Translations under genes and position numbers: made by a program
Notes under the pieces: model-generated
What the model was told of the DNA's origin: nothing
What the model saw: the letters and a program-made list of their open reading frames with translations, nothing else
Databases searched by the model: none
Source: Clavibacter sp. VKM Ac-2873
Lineage (GTDB): Bacteria; Actinomycetota; Actinomycetes; Actinomycetales; Microbacteriaceae
DNA length: 64,000 nucleotides
Direction of reading: 5' to 3'
Assembly (NCBI RefSeq): GCF_015351075.1
Contig: NZ_JADKRS010000005.1
Span: forward strand, 212,107-276,106
Shown: piece after piece, positions 34,055-42,923 of the stretch
Numbering within the stretch: the first letter of the stretch is position 1
How the letters are laid out: each line of letters begins with the position of its first letter

Positions 34055-34470
34055 GAGCGGGCCCCGCCGCCGAGCTGCGGCAGCACGCCGACCTGCTGGA
34101 AGACCTCCATGAGGTTGAGCTCGTCCCAGTGCTCCGCCAGCAGGCCGTCCTCGACGCGCCAGATGTCGATGCTCCGCATCTCGACCCGGGCACCGGTCGC
34201 GGGGATCCCCATCAGCTCGCCGCGGTGCGTGCCGCGGTAGGTGAAGCGGCCGACGACGCGGTCGCCGAAGATCACCACGTCCTCCATCGTGGCCACGACG
34301 TCGGGCAGCCCGACGAAGAAGTCCGACCAGAACGCGCGGTTCGCCTCGCGTCCGTCCGCCACGACGACGTTGTGGTTCACGTAGTCCGCGGCGATGAAGC
34401 GGTCGACGAGGTCGGCGTCGTGCGTGTTCAGCATGTCGAGGTAGGTGTCGACGAGTGCGCGGGGGTCCAT
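34051..34470 (-). CDS. SnoaL-like polyketide-cyclase/ester-cyclase fold protein
   Basis: A 139-aa cone-shaped alpha+beta barrel protein. Motifs are YVNHNV, the FFVGLPDVVATMEDVV strand block, and WRVEDGLLAEHWDELN, where the His/Asp pair of SnoaL-type proteins is located. Such proteins include hydrolases, isomerases and cyclases acting on small hydrophobic molecules. First gene of a two-gene operon divergent from a TetR gene. Confidence 0.82.
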   Translation of the reverse strand: MDPRALVDTYLDMLNTHDADLVDRFIAADYVNHNVVVADGREANRAFWSDFFVGLPDVVATMEDVVIFGDRVVGRFTYRGTHRGELMGIPATGARVEMRSIDIWRVEDGLLAEHWDELNLMEVFQQVGVLPQLGGGARS

Positions 34471-34493
34471 GGTGTCCTCTTCTCGTGGATGGC

Positions 34494-34573
34494 TAGCGGC
34501 GCTAACCACTAGCGACGCTAAGTCCCCGCCTTGCGTCTCGTCAAGATTGGTGCTCGCACGGCTAGCGGCGCTA
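34494..34573. promoter_or_regulatory. Three 11-bp TetR operators
   Basis: TAGCGGCGCTA at 34494-34504, TAGCGACGCTA at 34510-34520 and TAGCGGCGCTA again at 34563-34573. All are perfect palindromes except the central base. The first two, 16 bp apart, face the SnoaL operon; the third overlaps TACGAT (34572-34577), a -10 box 5 nt before the TetR ATG. This explains repression of both divergent units. Confidence 0.8.
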
Positions 34574-34582
34574 CGATCCAGC

Positions 34583-35158
34583 ATGACCATCGAGGACCGA
34601 CGCGCACGCGAGCGGATCGCGCGCCGCAGCCTCATCGCCACGACCGCGCGGCGGATCGCCGAGAGCGAGGGCTGGGACGCGGTGACGACCCGGCGGCTCT
34701 CGACCGAGATCGAGTACAGCCAGCCCGTCATCTACAAGCACTTCGCCTCGCTCGACGAGATCACCGACGCCGTCGCGCTCGAGGGGTTCGCGGAGCTGGC
34801 GGGGGCCCTGCGCCGGTCGCGCGTCCGGGCGACGCCCGCGGAGGCCGTGCGCGCGGTCGCCCGCCGGTACGCGCGCTTCGCCGCGGACGCGCCCGCCCTC
34901 TACGACGCGATGTTCAGCAGGAGGACGCGCCTCGCCTTCGGCACGGCAGAGGTGCCCGAGCTGGCGGCGGCCTTCGGCGAGCTGCGGGCCGCGGTCGCGC
35001 CGGCGGCCGGCGACGCGGACGTCGAGCTCCTCACCGAGGCGGTGTGGGCGGCGCTGCACGGCATCGTCGTGCTCGACCGCGGCGGGCGGCTGGATCCCCA
35101 CCGCGGCGCCGAGCGCATCGACCTCCTCGTCGACCGGCTGGTGCCGCGCGCGCCGTGA
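34583..35158 (+). CDS. TetR-family transcriptional regulator
   Basis: A 191-aa repressor with a helix-turn-helix at about residues 30-50 (RRLSTEIEYSQPVIYKHFAS) and a WHG-type C-terminal domain (TEAVWAALHGIVVLDRGG). It very likely controls itself and the SnoaL/DUF1772 operon through three identical-type palindromes. Probably leaderless. Confidence 0.9.
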   Translation: MTIEDRRARERIARRSLIATTARRIAESEGWDAVTTRRLSTEIEYSQPVIYKHFASLDEITDAVALEGFAELAGALRRSRVRATPAEAVRAVARRYARFAADAPALYDAMFSRRTRLAFGTAEVPELAAAFGELRAAVAPAAGDADVELLTEAVWAALHGIVVLDRGGRLDPHRGAERIDLLVDRLVPRAP

Positions 35159-35191
35159 CCGGGGTCGATGCCGATGGGACGACGGGGTGGA

Positions 35192-36898
35192 TCAGCCCGC
35201 CGCCACCCGCTCGTAGCGCTCGACGTTCGCGTTCATCACGTGCCAGGCGTCGGTCTGGGCGAAGCCGCGCGGCGTGAGCGCCGCGGCGACCTCGGGCCGG
35301 ATGTCCTGCTTGTCGCTCGTCACGAGCCACACGACGTCGGCGCCGTCGACCTCGTCGACGCGGTCGGCGAGCGGGTAGGTCTCCTCCCAGAGGCCGTCGG
35401 TGTCGCCGGGCGGGGTGCGCAGCAGGATGTCGTCCATGCCGCGGAAGGCGTCCGGGTACGAGTACGCGACGATGCGCGAGGTCGCCTTCGGGTGGCGGCG
35501 GACCGGGCCGAAGATCACGGCCTCGCTCGTGCCGGGGGCCTCCTGCGCGCGCTCCTCCGCGACGATACGCGCGATGGCGGCCCAGTCGGAGTCGGCCTTC
35601 ACGGTGGTGGTGCGGTCGTGCACGAGCTGCAGGAGCGAGAGCGCCACGAGCACCGCGGTCACGGCGGCGACGAGCGGCTTCCACTTCAGCGCGAGGATCC
35701 CGACCGCCATGAGCATCGCGAACGCGGGCGCCGTGTACGCCATGTAGCGCGGCGAGTAGAGCGGCGACACGAGGGTGGACGCACCGATGAGCAGCAGCGT
35801 CGGCACGACGAACCAGACGACCGCGAGCTGCAGGACCGTCGGCGACCACCCGGCGTGCGGGTACGCGGACGCGAACTCGGCGAGGCCGCCCTCGGGCGCG
35901 AGGCGCGAGGCGCGGCGGGCCCGCACCAGGCGGATCCCACGGCGCACCAGCAGCGCGACGCCCACGAGCGCGAGCGCCCACGCCAGCACGGCGAAGACGT
36001 CGTTGTCGGCGAAGAGCTGCGTCGAGACGACCTGGGACGGCGTGTTCCATCCGACGGGCTTGATCCACCCGACCTGGCCCGACTGCTCCGTCACCACCCG
36101 CACGAGCGGCAGCGACAGGAGCCCCGCCGCGATCGACGCGGACGCCCAGCCGAGCAGCGACACGACCATGGGCCGGCGGCTGCGGCGGCCGGCGCGCGCC
36201 GAGGCGATGGCCCACAGGATCACGACGCCGTGCGCGCCCACGAGCAGCGCCAGGTACACGAAGGTGGATGCGCCGAGCCACGCGAGCAGCCCGTAGAGCG
36301 CCCACCACCTGGCCTGCACCTGCCAGCGGGATCCGGCGCGGCGGGCGGCCAGCACGAAGGCGATCGTCATCGCCACCGCGATGAGGGTGCCGAGCGCGAA
36401 CGAGCGGCCCTCCGTGCCCATCCACGCCGAGCGGGGGATCACGACGAAGACGAGCCCGGCGACGATGCCCGTGGCGCGCGTGGAGATGGTGCGCGTGAGC
36501 AGCACCACGCCCGCGGCGGCGAGGCCGATGAACACCGCGCTCGGGAAGCGGAGCGAGGTGGGCGAGTAGCCGACCAGCTCGAACCACACCTTCATGCCCG
36601 CGTAGTAGAGGCCGTGGACGGCGTCGACCGTGCCCAGCTCGCGGAGGAGGTCGTCCCAGCCGCGCGTGGCCGAGATGACGGTGGCGGCCTCGTCGTACCA
36701 GACCGAGGGCGCGCCGGCGAGGGGGAGCGCGAGCAGGAAGCCGACGAGGCCGATGAGCCAGGCGTCGCCCCACCGGCGGTGGTGGAAGCGGCCGAGGCCG
36801 GAGCTGGGGCGTCCGCCGCGGGTCCCGTCGGCGGGCCGTCGTACGCTGGGACCGGTCGACGCGGGTCCGCGTCCGCCGTCCGTACGGAGGTCTGTCAT
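35192..36898 (-). CDS. GT39-type membrane glycosyltransferase (mannosyltransferase family)
   Basis: A 568-aa polytopic protein with about 11-12 membrane spans. The first extracytoplasmic loop has SVWYDEAATVISATRGW, the DE pair expected for the catalytic acid in lipid-linked-sugar transferases of the GT-C fold, followed by VHGLYYAGMKVWFELVGYSPTS-like segments. A soluble C-terminal domain (about 440-568) follows the last helix. It would transfer sugars from polyprenyl phosphate donors to the envelope. Its ATG at 36898 shares the tetranucleotide CATG with the start of the divergent moeZ gene. Confidence 0.82.
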   Translation of the reverse strand: MTDLRTDGGRGPASTGPSVRRPADGTRGGRPSSGLGRFHHRRWGDAWLIGLVGFLLALPLAGAPSVWYDEAATVISATRGWDDLLRELGTVDAVHGLYYAGMKVWFELVGYSPTSLRFPSAVFIGLAAAGVVLLTRTISTRATGIVAGLVFVVIPRSAWMGTEGRSFALGTLIAVAMTIAFVLAARRAGSRWQVQARWWALYGLLAWLGASTFVYLALLVGAHGVVILWAIASARAGRRSRRPMVVSLLGWASASIAAGLLSLPLVRVVTEQSGQVGWIKPVGWNTPSQVVSTQLFADNDVFAVLAWALALVGVALLVRRGIRLVRARRASRLAPEGGLAEFASAYPHAGWSPTVLQLAVVWFVVPTLLLIGASTLVSPLYSPRYMAYTAPAFAMLMAVGILALKWKPLVAAVTAVLVALSLLQLVHDRTTTVKADSDWAAIARIVAEERAQEAPGTSEAVIFGPVRRHPKATSRIVAYSYPDAFRGMDDILLRTPPGDTDGLWEETYPLADRVDEVDGADVVWLVTSDKQDIRPEVAAALTPRGFAQTDAWHVMNANVERYERVAAG

Positions 36899-38084
36899 GG
36901 GGTCGTCTCTGCCGCTCGTCGATCTGGACGGCACGCACCCCGGGGGGCGGGGCCTCGGTGGTCATGGCTCCGGGCAGGATGCGCACGAGCGGCGCGAACG
37001 CCACTCCCGGCACCTGGCCCTTCCCGGCATCGGGATGGGGGGTCAGTCCCGCATCGACCAGGCGCGCGTGCTCGTGATCGGCGCGGGCGGACTCGGTTCC
37101 CCCGTGCTGCAGTACCTGGCCGCTGCGGGGATCGGGACCCTCGGAATCGTAGACGACGATGCTGTGGACCTCTCCAACCTGCAGCGCCAGACCATCCACG
37201 GCACGCCCGACATCGGTCGGCCGAAGACCTCGTCAGCCGCGGATTCCGTGCACCGCACCGACCCCGGCATCGAGGTCGTGGAGCACGCCGAGCGGCTCAC
37301 GGTCGACAACGCCATCCGGATCCTCGGCGGATACGACGTGGTCGTCGACGCGACCGACAACTTCGCCACGCGCTACCTCATCAGCGACGCGGCGGCCCTC
37401 GTGGGCGTCCCGTGCGTGTGGGGATCCGTGTACCGGTTCGACGCGCAGGTCACCGTCTTCTGGGACGCGGCCCCCGACGGCCGCGGCATCGACTACCGCG
37501 ACGTGTTCCCCGAGCCGCCGGCCGACGGCGCCGTGCTCTCCTGCGAGGAGGCGGGCGTGTTCGGCGCCGTCTGCGGCACGGTCGGCTCGCTCATGGCGAC
37601 CGAGGTCATCAAGCTCGTCACCGGTGCGGGGACGCCGCTCCTCGGACGGGTCGTCGTGCTCGACGCGCTCGCCGGCACCAGCCGCACCATCGGCGTGAAG
37701 CGCGCGAAGGGCCGCCAGCGGGTCACCGCGCTCGCCGACTACGACCTGTTCTGCGGCGTGGGCGCGGCCACCGACGGCACCGAGCTCGACGCGGAGGAGG
37801 TGGAGCGGATCCTCGCCTCCGACGAGCGGGTCGTGCTCCTCGACGTGCGCGAGCCCGACGAGCGCCTCGTCGACTCGATCCCCGGCCACGTCGCCGTGCC
37901 GGTGCGCATCGTCACGGTGGATCCGGGGGCGGTGCCCGGCGAGATCACCGACCGGGTGGTCGTCTACTGCGCGTCCGGCGTGCGCTCGCGGGCGGCCGCC
38001 GCGGCGCTGCGCGAGGCGGGGCGCGATGCGGTGAGCCTCCGCGGCGGGATCGCGTCGTGGCGGAGCGTGGCGGGGCGGGCGTGA
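36897..38084 (+). CDS. moeZ: MoeB/ThiF adenylyltransferase with C-terminal rhodanese domain
   Basis: A 395-aa E1-like enzyme that activates the C-terminal glycine of small sulfur carriers (MoaD, CysO, ThiS type). ATP loop: VLVIGAGGLGSPVLQYLAAA; NLQRQ with the arginine finger; VDATDNFATRY; and SCEEAGVFGAVCG. The rhodanese domain (about 300-395) has the active Cys in VVYCASGVRSRA. The usual zinc cysteine pairs are not both visible: the CLFPEPP Cys is replaced and no C-x2-C follows. GGAGGT lies 5 nt before the ATG at 36897. A likely partner is MoaD at 51.6-51.8 kb. Confidence 0.9.
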   Translation: MGSSLPLVDLDGTHPGGRGLGGHGSGQDAHERRERHSRHLALPGIGMGGQSRIDQARVLVIGAGGLGSPVLQYLAAAGIGTLGIVDDDAVDLSNLQRQTIHGTPDIGRPKTSSAADSVHRTDPGIEVVEHAERLTVDNAIRILGGYDVVVDATDNFATRYLISDAAALVGVPCVWGSVYRFDAQVTVFWDAAPDGRGIDYRDVFPEPPADGAVLSCEEAGVFGAVCGTVGSLMATEVIKLVTGAGTPLLGRVVVLDALAGTSRTIGVKRAKGRQRVTALADYDLFCGVGAATDGTELDAEEVERILASDERVVLLDVREPDERLVDSIPGHVAVPVRIVTVDPGAVPGEITDRVVVYCASGVRSRAAAAALREAGRDAVSLRGGIASWRSVAGRA

Positions 38085-38896
38085 GCTCCGGCGCCGCCCT
38101 CGACGCCGGTCCGGACCTCGGGCTCGACGACGACGCGTTCCTCGAGCACGTCGCCGACGCCCTCGCGTCCGTGCCCGGCGTGCGCGGCGTGGCGCTCGGC
38201 GGATCCCGCGCCCAGGGGATCTCCCGGCCGGACAGCGACTGGGACGTGGCCGTGTACTACCGCGGGTCGTTCGATCCCGACGACCTGCGCGCCCTCGGCT
38301 GGCCCGGCGTCCTCAGCCCGCGCGGCGGCTGGGGCCCGGTCTTCGACGGCGGCGGCGCGTTGCGCGTCGACGGGCGCACGGTCGACGTGCACTACCGCGA
38401 CCTCGACGCGATCGATGCCGTGCACGCGGAGGCGCTGGCCGGCCGCTTCACCATCGAGACCCTGCTCTTCCACCAGGCGGGCCTGCCGAGCACGATCCTG
38501 CTGGCCGAGGTGGGCGTGAACCGCGCCCTCCGCGGTGAGGTACCGGGGTTCCCGTACCCGCCGGCCCTGCGCGCATCGGCGCCCGGCGTCTGGTGGCAGC
38601 GGGCCGAGCTGACGCTGCACTACGCCCGCGAGGGCCACGCCCGGCATGGTCGCGTCGCGCAGTGCGCGGGGCTCCTCTCCGAGGCGGCGTGCGCCGCGGC
38701 GCACGCGATCCTCGCGCACCGCGGCGAGTGGATCACGAACGAGAAGCAGCTGCTCACGCGCGCGGGGCTCCGCGAGGTGGACTCGGTCGTGGGGCGCATG
38801 GGCGTGGATCCCGCCGAGCTGCGCCGCGCGGTCGATGCGGTAGAGGACCTGCTGGTCGAGGCGGCCAGGCGCGAGGGGATCGCGGGCGGCGCCTGA
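38081..38896 (+). CDS. Nucleotidyltransferase-domain protein (aminoglycoside-type fold)
   Basis: A 271-aa protein with the pol-beta nucleotidyltransferase motif LGGSRAQGISRPDSDWDVAVYY (GSR...G plus DxD) and a third carboxylate in VDVHYRD. The C-terminal helical part resembles kanamycin/lincosamide nucleotidyltransferase-like proteins of unknown substrate. It starts at GTG inside the moeZ stop (GTGA), so it is co-translated with moeZ. Confidence 0.8.
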   Translation: MSSGAALDAGPDLGLDDDAFLEHVADALASVPGVRGVALGGSRAQGISRPDSDWDVAVYYRGSFDPDDLRALGWPGVLSPRGGWGPVFDGGGALRVDGRTVDVHYRDLDAIDAVHAEALAGRFTIETLLFHQAGLPSTILLAEVGVNRALRGEVPGFPYPPALRASAPGVWWQRAELTLHYAREGHARHGRVAQCAGLLSEAACAAAHAILAHRGEWITNEKQLLTRAGLREVDSVVGRMGVDPAELRRAVDAVEDLLVEAARREGIAGGA

Positions 38897-38904
38897 CCCG
38901 CGGA

Positions 38905-40182
38905 TCAGGGCCGCGGGTCGTCGCGGGTCTCGGGCTCGCCCGGATCGTCGCCCTTGCCGCGGCGGCGCCGGAGCGCGCCCTCCGCGAGCTTCAGCTGCAG
39001 CCCGTCCGCCGCCGCGCGTCCCCGACCGAACGCCGCTGCACCGAATCGACGGGCAGCGTCCACTCCCTCTGCTCCCTGGTCGCGTGCCGAGTCCCAGGTG
39101 TCGCCCACCGCGACGAGCCAAGGCCGCGCCTCCAGCGACTCCCGCTCGTCGGCCACGCCCAGCAGGCCGTTGAACTGCACCACGCCGGTGGCGGCGCGGT
39201 TGCTGGATCCCACGACAGCCCGGGAATCGAACGGGTTGAGCAGCACCTTCGCGTTGGCGGTGCCGGCCGCGGCGTCCATCCGCTCGAGGAGCCGGTCGGT
39301 CGTACGGCCGATCACGGCGAGGCGGTTCTGACGCACGGTGCGCAGGGCGAGGCGGTGCTGGTCGAGCTCATCCGGTGCGGCGTCGAGCACGCGGTCGAGC
39401 TCGAGGACGCCGGTGGCCTCCTGCAGCTGGAAGCAGCGGGCGAGCACCGCGAGCCACTCGCGCACGGTGGACTCGGCGTCCTTCGTCACCCGTACGAGGT
39501 CGTCGACCTTCGTCGTCCTCTCCATCTTCTCGGCGAGGGCGTCGAGCTGCCGGAGCGCATAGCCCTGCGTGCGCCCGAGCGTCATCGACGTGCCCTGGAC
39601 CTTCGACCACGTCGTCTCGGAGACGCGGCCGACCTGCTCCCGGATCATCATCGCCTCGTCGATCACCATCTCGATGCCGATCATGTCGGCGAGCACGGCG
39701 TCCTTCTGCCCGCGGAGGATGTCGTCGACCTTGGCGTCGATGACGGCGAGGTAGTCGCTGATCTCGTCCATGGCCTGCTGCATGGCGTATTGGGCCATGA
39801 TCCCGGCGGCTCCGGACAGGACCGCGGGGTTCGTGAGGTAGGTGCCGGGGCCTCGCGCGAACTCGACGATGCCCTTGATCTTGTTGCCGTCCATGATCAC
39901 GCCGCGCTGGAGGTCGGGAAGCGAACCCTTCATCGCCGAGTGGGCCTTGAGCAGCTCAGACGACTTCTCCGATAGCTTCACCCACCGGCCGTGATTCTCC
40001 GCGACGACCGATCCCGCCTGCATCGCCGCAGCCGCAGCGCTGGCGACAGGCTTCAACCGCTCGAGCCCGAGGTCCCTGCCCTTCGGCAGCTCGTTCGCCG
40101 CGAGGAAGCGCTCCACCGCAGCCGGCTCGCCGATGACGGCCAGGCCGTCGCCGTCGCTGATCAGCTGGACGTCGTCATCCAC
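38905..40182 (-). CDS. Uncharacterised helical protein (425 aa)
   Basis: GTG start at 40182 with AAGGAG 6 nt upstream. The sequence is soluble and largely helical; heptad-like stretches occur around residues 115-260 (for example MAQYAMQQAMDEISDYLAVI, VDDILRGQKDAVLADMIGIE). The N-terminal ~50 residues look like a small alpha/beta unit and the last ~30 are charged (basic then acidic). No catalytic motif seen and no family recognised. It stands alone, convergent with the nucleotidyltransferase gene by 8 bp. Could be a membrane-associated or toxin-immunity-type protein, but this is a guess. Confidence 0.7.
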   Translation of the reverse strand: MDDDVQLISDGDGLAVIGEPAAVERFLAANELPKGRDLGLERLKPVASAAAAAMQAGSVVAENHGRWVKLSEKSSELLKAHSAMKGSLPDLQRGVIMDGNKIKGIVEFARGPGTYLTNPAVLSGAAGIMAQYAMQQAMDEISDYLAVIDAKVDDILRGQKDAVLADMIGIEMVIDEAMMIREQVGRVSETTWSKVQGTSMTLGRTQGYALRQLDALAEKMERTTKVDDLVRVTKDAESTVREWLAVLARCFQLQEATGVLELDRVLDAAPDELDQHRLALRTVRQNRLAVIGRTTDRLLERMDAAAGTANAKVLLNPFDSRAVVGSSNRAATGVVQFNGLLGVADERESLEARPWLVAVGDTWDSARDQGAEGVDAARRFGAAAFGRGRAAADGLQLKLAEGALRRRRGKGDDPGEPETRDDPRP

Positions 40183-40265
40183 GAGGACTCCTTCGGGTGG
40201 GTCGGTCGGGTACGCGTGAGTCTCCCACCCCGCTGTCCGTGCGTGTCGCCCCCGATCGGGGCACC

Positions 40266-41111
40266 TCACCCCAGCCGCTGCGCCCCGATCACGCCCAGCA
40301 GCCGCAGCTTCTCGTGGCTCTCCGAGCCGGGCGCGGCCGTGTAGACGAGCAGGTGGTGGGACTGCTCGGGATCCGTGAGCGTCTGGCAGGAGAGCTCCAG
40401 CCGGCCGAGCTCCGGGTGCTCGAAGCGCTTCACGGCGCCGGGTCGGAGGCCGACCTCGTGCCGTGCCCACAGCTCGCGGAACTCGGCGCTCCGCGGCAGC
40501 AGCAGCTCGACGTAGCGCGCGGCGCGGGATCCGGGGCCGCGGCGCGTGGCGACCTCGCGGAGGCCCGACACCCAGAGGCGTCCGAGGGCGTCGTGGTCCT
40601 CCTCGGCGAAGAGGCCGCGGCTGGCCGGATCCGCGAACCACCGGTACCCGATGCTCCGCTCCGGCCTGGCGAGGTGCGCGGTGTCGCCCGTCAGCGCGAC
40701 GCCCATCGGCGTCTGCAGCAGCGTCTCGCCGAGCTCGCTCACCACCTCGGCGGGGGTGTCGGCGAGCCGGTCGAGGATCCGCTGGAGGCCAGGTCCCACG
40801 TGGTCGCCGGATCCGCCGCGCGCCGGAGGCCGGTGGCCCGCGAGGAGGAAGAGGTGGTCGCGCTCGTCGACCGAGAGGTGCATGCCGTGCGCGATCGCCG
40901 CGAGCATCTGCTCCGACGGCTGCGGGCTGCTGCCGCGCTCGATGCGCGCGTAGTAGTCGGCGGACATGCTCGAGAGCGCGGCGACCTCCTCGCGCCGCAG
41001 CCCGCTCGTCCGGCGTCGCGGGGTGCGGGGCAGGCCGACGTCCTCGGGTTGCAGCGCCTCGCGGCGGCGGCGGAGGAACTCGGCGAGCCCCGCGGGATCC
41101 ATCTGGCGCAT
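40266..41111 (-). CDS. XRE-family regulator with MmyB-like ligand domain
   Basis: A 281-aa regulator. The N-terminal HTH (LRREEVAALSSMSADYYARI followed by ERGSSPQPS) is the hallmark of the MmyB group, and the C-terminal PAS-like domain (about 105-280) includes WVSGLREVATRRG and FRELWARHEV. Members near SDR genes usually regulate the adjacent oxidoreductase. Start at 41111 with GGAGGA upstream. Divergent from the SDR gene over 160 bp. Confidence 0.9.
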   Translation of the reverse strand: MRQMDPAGLAEFLRRRREALQPEDVGLPRTPRRRTSGLRREEVAALSSMSADYYARIERGSSPQPSEQMLAAIAHGMHLSVDERDHLFLLAGHRPPARGGSGDHVGPGLQRILDRLADTPAEVVSELGETLLQTPMGVALTGDTAHLARPERSIGYRWFADPASRGLFAEEDHDALGRLWVSGLREVATRRGPGSRAARYVELLLPRSAEFRELWARHEVGLRPGAVKRFEHPELGRLELSCQTLTDPEQSHHLLVYTAAPGSESHEKLRLLGVIGAQRLG

Positions 41112-41271
41112 GCGTCCTCCTCGGTCCCGTCCATCCTCCCGGGCGGGGACACGCTCAACCAGGACCCGCCGATCCACGTCTCGACGCGCCCTGGCTGCCC
41201 GGCCGGCGCGCGCCCAGGCTCGGGGCAGCCGACGCGGAACGCCCGCGTCGTCGTCCGCAGGAGGATCCGCC

Positions 41272-42210
41272 ATGCCCCGTCGCCCGATCGACATCCCCGT
41301 CCCCGACCTCACGGGCCGCCGCGCCCTCGTCACGGGAGGCAGCGACGGCATCGGCCTCGCGCTCGCCACCCGGCTCGCCGGCGCCGGTGCCGAGGTGCTG
41401 CTGCCCGTGCGCGACCGGCGGAAGGGCGAGGCGGCCGTGGCCCGGATCCGCGAGCGGCACCCCGCCGCGTGGATCGCCCTGCACGACCTCGACCTCGCGT
41501 CGCTCGACTCGGTGGCGGCGCTCGCCGACCGGCTCGCCGAGGACGGCGCGCCCCTGCACCTCCTCGTCGCGAACGCGGGCGTCATGACGCCGCCCGCGCG
41601 CCGCACGACCGCCGACGGCTTCGAGCTGCAGCTCGGCACCAACCACCTCGGGCACTTCGCGCTCGTGGGCCGGCTGCTGCCGCTGCTGCGGGCCGGATCC
41701 GCGCGCGTCGTCGCGCAGGTGAGCATCGCCGCCGCCCAGAACGCGGTCCAGTGGGACGACCTCCAGTGGGCGCGGCGGTACCGGGCCGGGCGCGCCTACA
41801 GCTCCTCCAAGATCGCGCAGGGTCTCTTCGGCCTCGAGCTCGAGCGGCGGAGCGCGGCCGGCGGCTGGGGGATCACGAGCGATCTCGCGCACCCGGGCAT
41901 CGCGCCGACCAGCCTCCTCGCGGCGCGCACGGCGACGGGCCGGTCCCGCGACGGGCTCGACGTGCGGACGATCCGCCTGCTGTCGCGCTACGGGATCCTG
42001 GTCGGCACGCCCGAGACGGCCGCCCTGCCCGCCCTCCTCGCGGCGACGGCCGACGGCGCGGGCGGTCGCATGTTCGCGCCGCGCGGCCCCGGGCATCTCG
42101 GCGGCGCGCCCGCCCCGACACCGCCGTTCCCGCGGGTCGCCGACGCCGCCGACGCGCGCCGCGTCTGGGCGCTCTCGGAGGAGCTGACGGGCGTGCGCTT
42201 CCCGGCCTGA
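41272..42210 (+). CDS. Short-chain dehydrogenase/reductase
   Basis: A 312-aa SDR. The cofactor loop is ALVTGGSDGIGLALA, NANAG-type segment is VANAGVM, and the catalytic Tyr/Lys is in YSSSKIAQ, preceded by SIAAAQ where the Ser lies. The layout matches the retinol-dehydrogenase-like SDR group often paired with an MmyB-type regulator. GGAGGATC precedes the ATG at 41272. The stop is followed directly by a 15-bp tandem repeat. Confidence 0.88.
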   Translation: MPRRPIDIPVPDLTGRRALVTGGSDGIGLALATRLAGAGAEVLLPVRDRRKGEAAVARIRERHPAAWIALHDLDLASLDSVAALADRLAEDGAPLHLLVANAGVMTPPARRTTADGFELQLGTNHLGHFALVGRLLPLLRAGSARVVAQVSIAAAQNAVQWDDLQWARRYRAGRAYSSSKIAQGLFGLELERRSAAGGWGITSDLAHPGIAPTSLLAARTATGRSRDGLDVRTIRLLSRYGILVGTPETAALPALLAATADGAGGRMFAPRGPGHLGGAPAPTPPFPRVADAADARRVWALSEELTGVRFPA

Positions 42211-42300
42211 GCGCTCCCGCCGCGGGCGCTCCCGCCGTCGGCGCTCCCGCCGTGGGCGCTCCCGCCGTCGGTGCTCCCGCCGTGGGAGCTCCCGCGTGCC
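42211..42300. repeat. 15-bp tandem repeat, about six units
   Basis: Unit GCGCTCCCGCCGTSG, starting immediately after the SDR stop codon: 42211, 42226, 42241, 42256, 42271 and a degenerate sixth copy at 42286. Units 2 and 4 are identical; the others differ by 1-2 bases. The unit length is a multiple of three. It fills the gap before the GNAT gene. Confidence 0.9.
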
Positions 42301-42311
42301 AGGCTCGCGGG

Positions 42312-42923
42312 ATGAGCGCCGAGCCCGTCATCGCCCGATCCGACGATCCGCGGGTGGCGGAGCTGCTCGCTGCCGGCCGGATCGTGACCGCCCGGTCGTG
42401 GGGCGCGCAGCTCGACGCGGCGGACGCGGATCCCGCCCGCCTGCGCGCGCTCGTGGCCCGTGTCGCCGAATTCGCCGCGCTGCGCGAGCTGGGGCCGGAC
42501 GACGCCCGTGCGATCCTCGCGCTCGACGCCGCGACCCTTGCCGACTACCCGGGAGGCCCCGCCACCCGCCACGCGGGCCTCACGGCCGGCTCCGCCCGCG
42601 TCCCGGCATCCGGCCGCCGCGGCTACGGCGCGTTCGACGCGAGCGGCGCGCTCCTCGCGATGACGTTCGTCGACCTGGATCCCACGGGCCGCACCGCCGA
42701 GACCGACGTGACGGTCGTCGACGCCGCCCATCGAGGCCGTGGCCTCGGCACGGCCGTGAAGGCGGCCTCCGTGCGGGCGCTCCTCGCGGCGGGCGTGACG
42801 TCGTTCCGCACCGGCGGCTCGCGCGAGAACGCGGCCATCATCGCGGCCGGCGCCGCGCTCGGCTACCGCATCGACGAGGAGTGGCTGACGCTCGAGGCGC
42901 CCGAGGACGCACCCCGGACATGA
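42312..42923 (+). CDS. GNAT-family N-acetyltransferase
   Basis: A 203-aa acetyltransferase. The acetyl-CoA loop is VVDAAHRGRGLGTAVKAASV (the R/Q-x-x-G-x-G/A pattern as RGRGLG), followed by FRTGGSRENAAIIAAGAALGYRI, typical of the C-terminal strand/helix. The N-terminal ~60 residues are not recognised. A CAGGCT box 6 nt before the ATG resembles the leaderless promoters elsewhere. Confidence 0.85.
   Translation: MSAEPVIARSDDPRVAELLAAGRIVTARSWGAQLDAADADPARLRALVARVAEFAALRELGPDDARAILALDAATLADYPGGPATRHAGLTAGSARVPASGRRGYGAFDASGALLAMTFVDLDPTGRTAETDVTVVDAAHRGRGLGTAVKAASVRALLAAGVTSFRTGGSRENAAIIAAGAALGYRIDEEWLTLEAPEDAPRT

Noticed and set aside
42211..42300. CRISPR array
   Set aside because: 15-bp contiguous units with no spacers and no cas genes.
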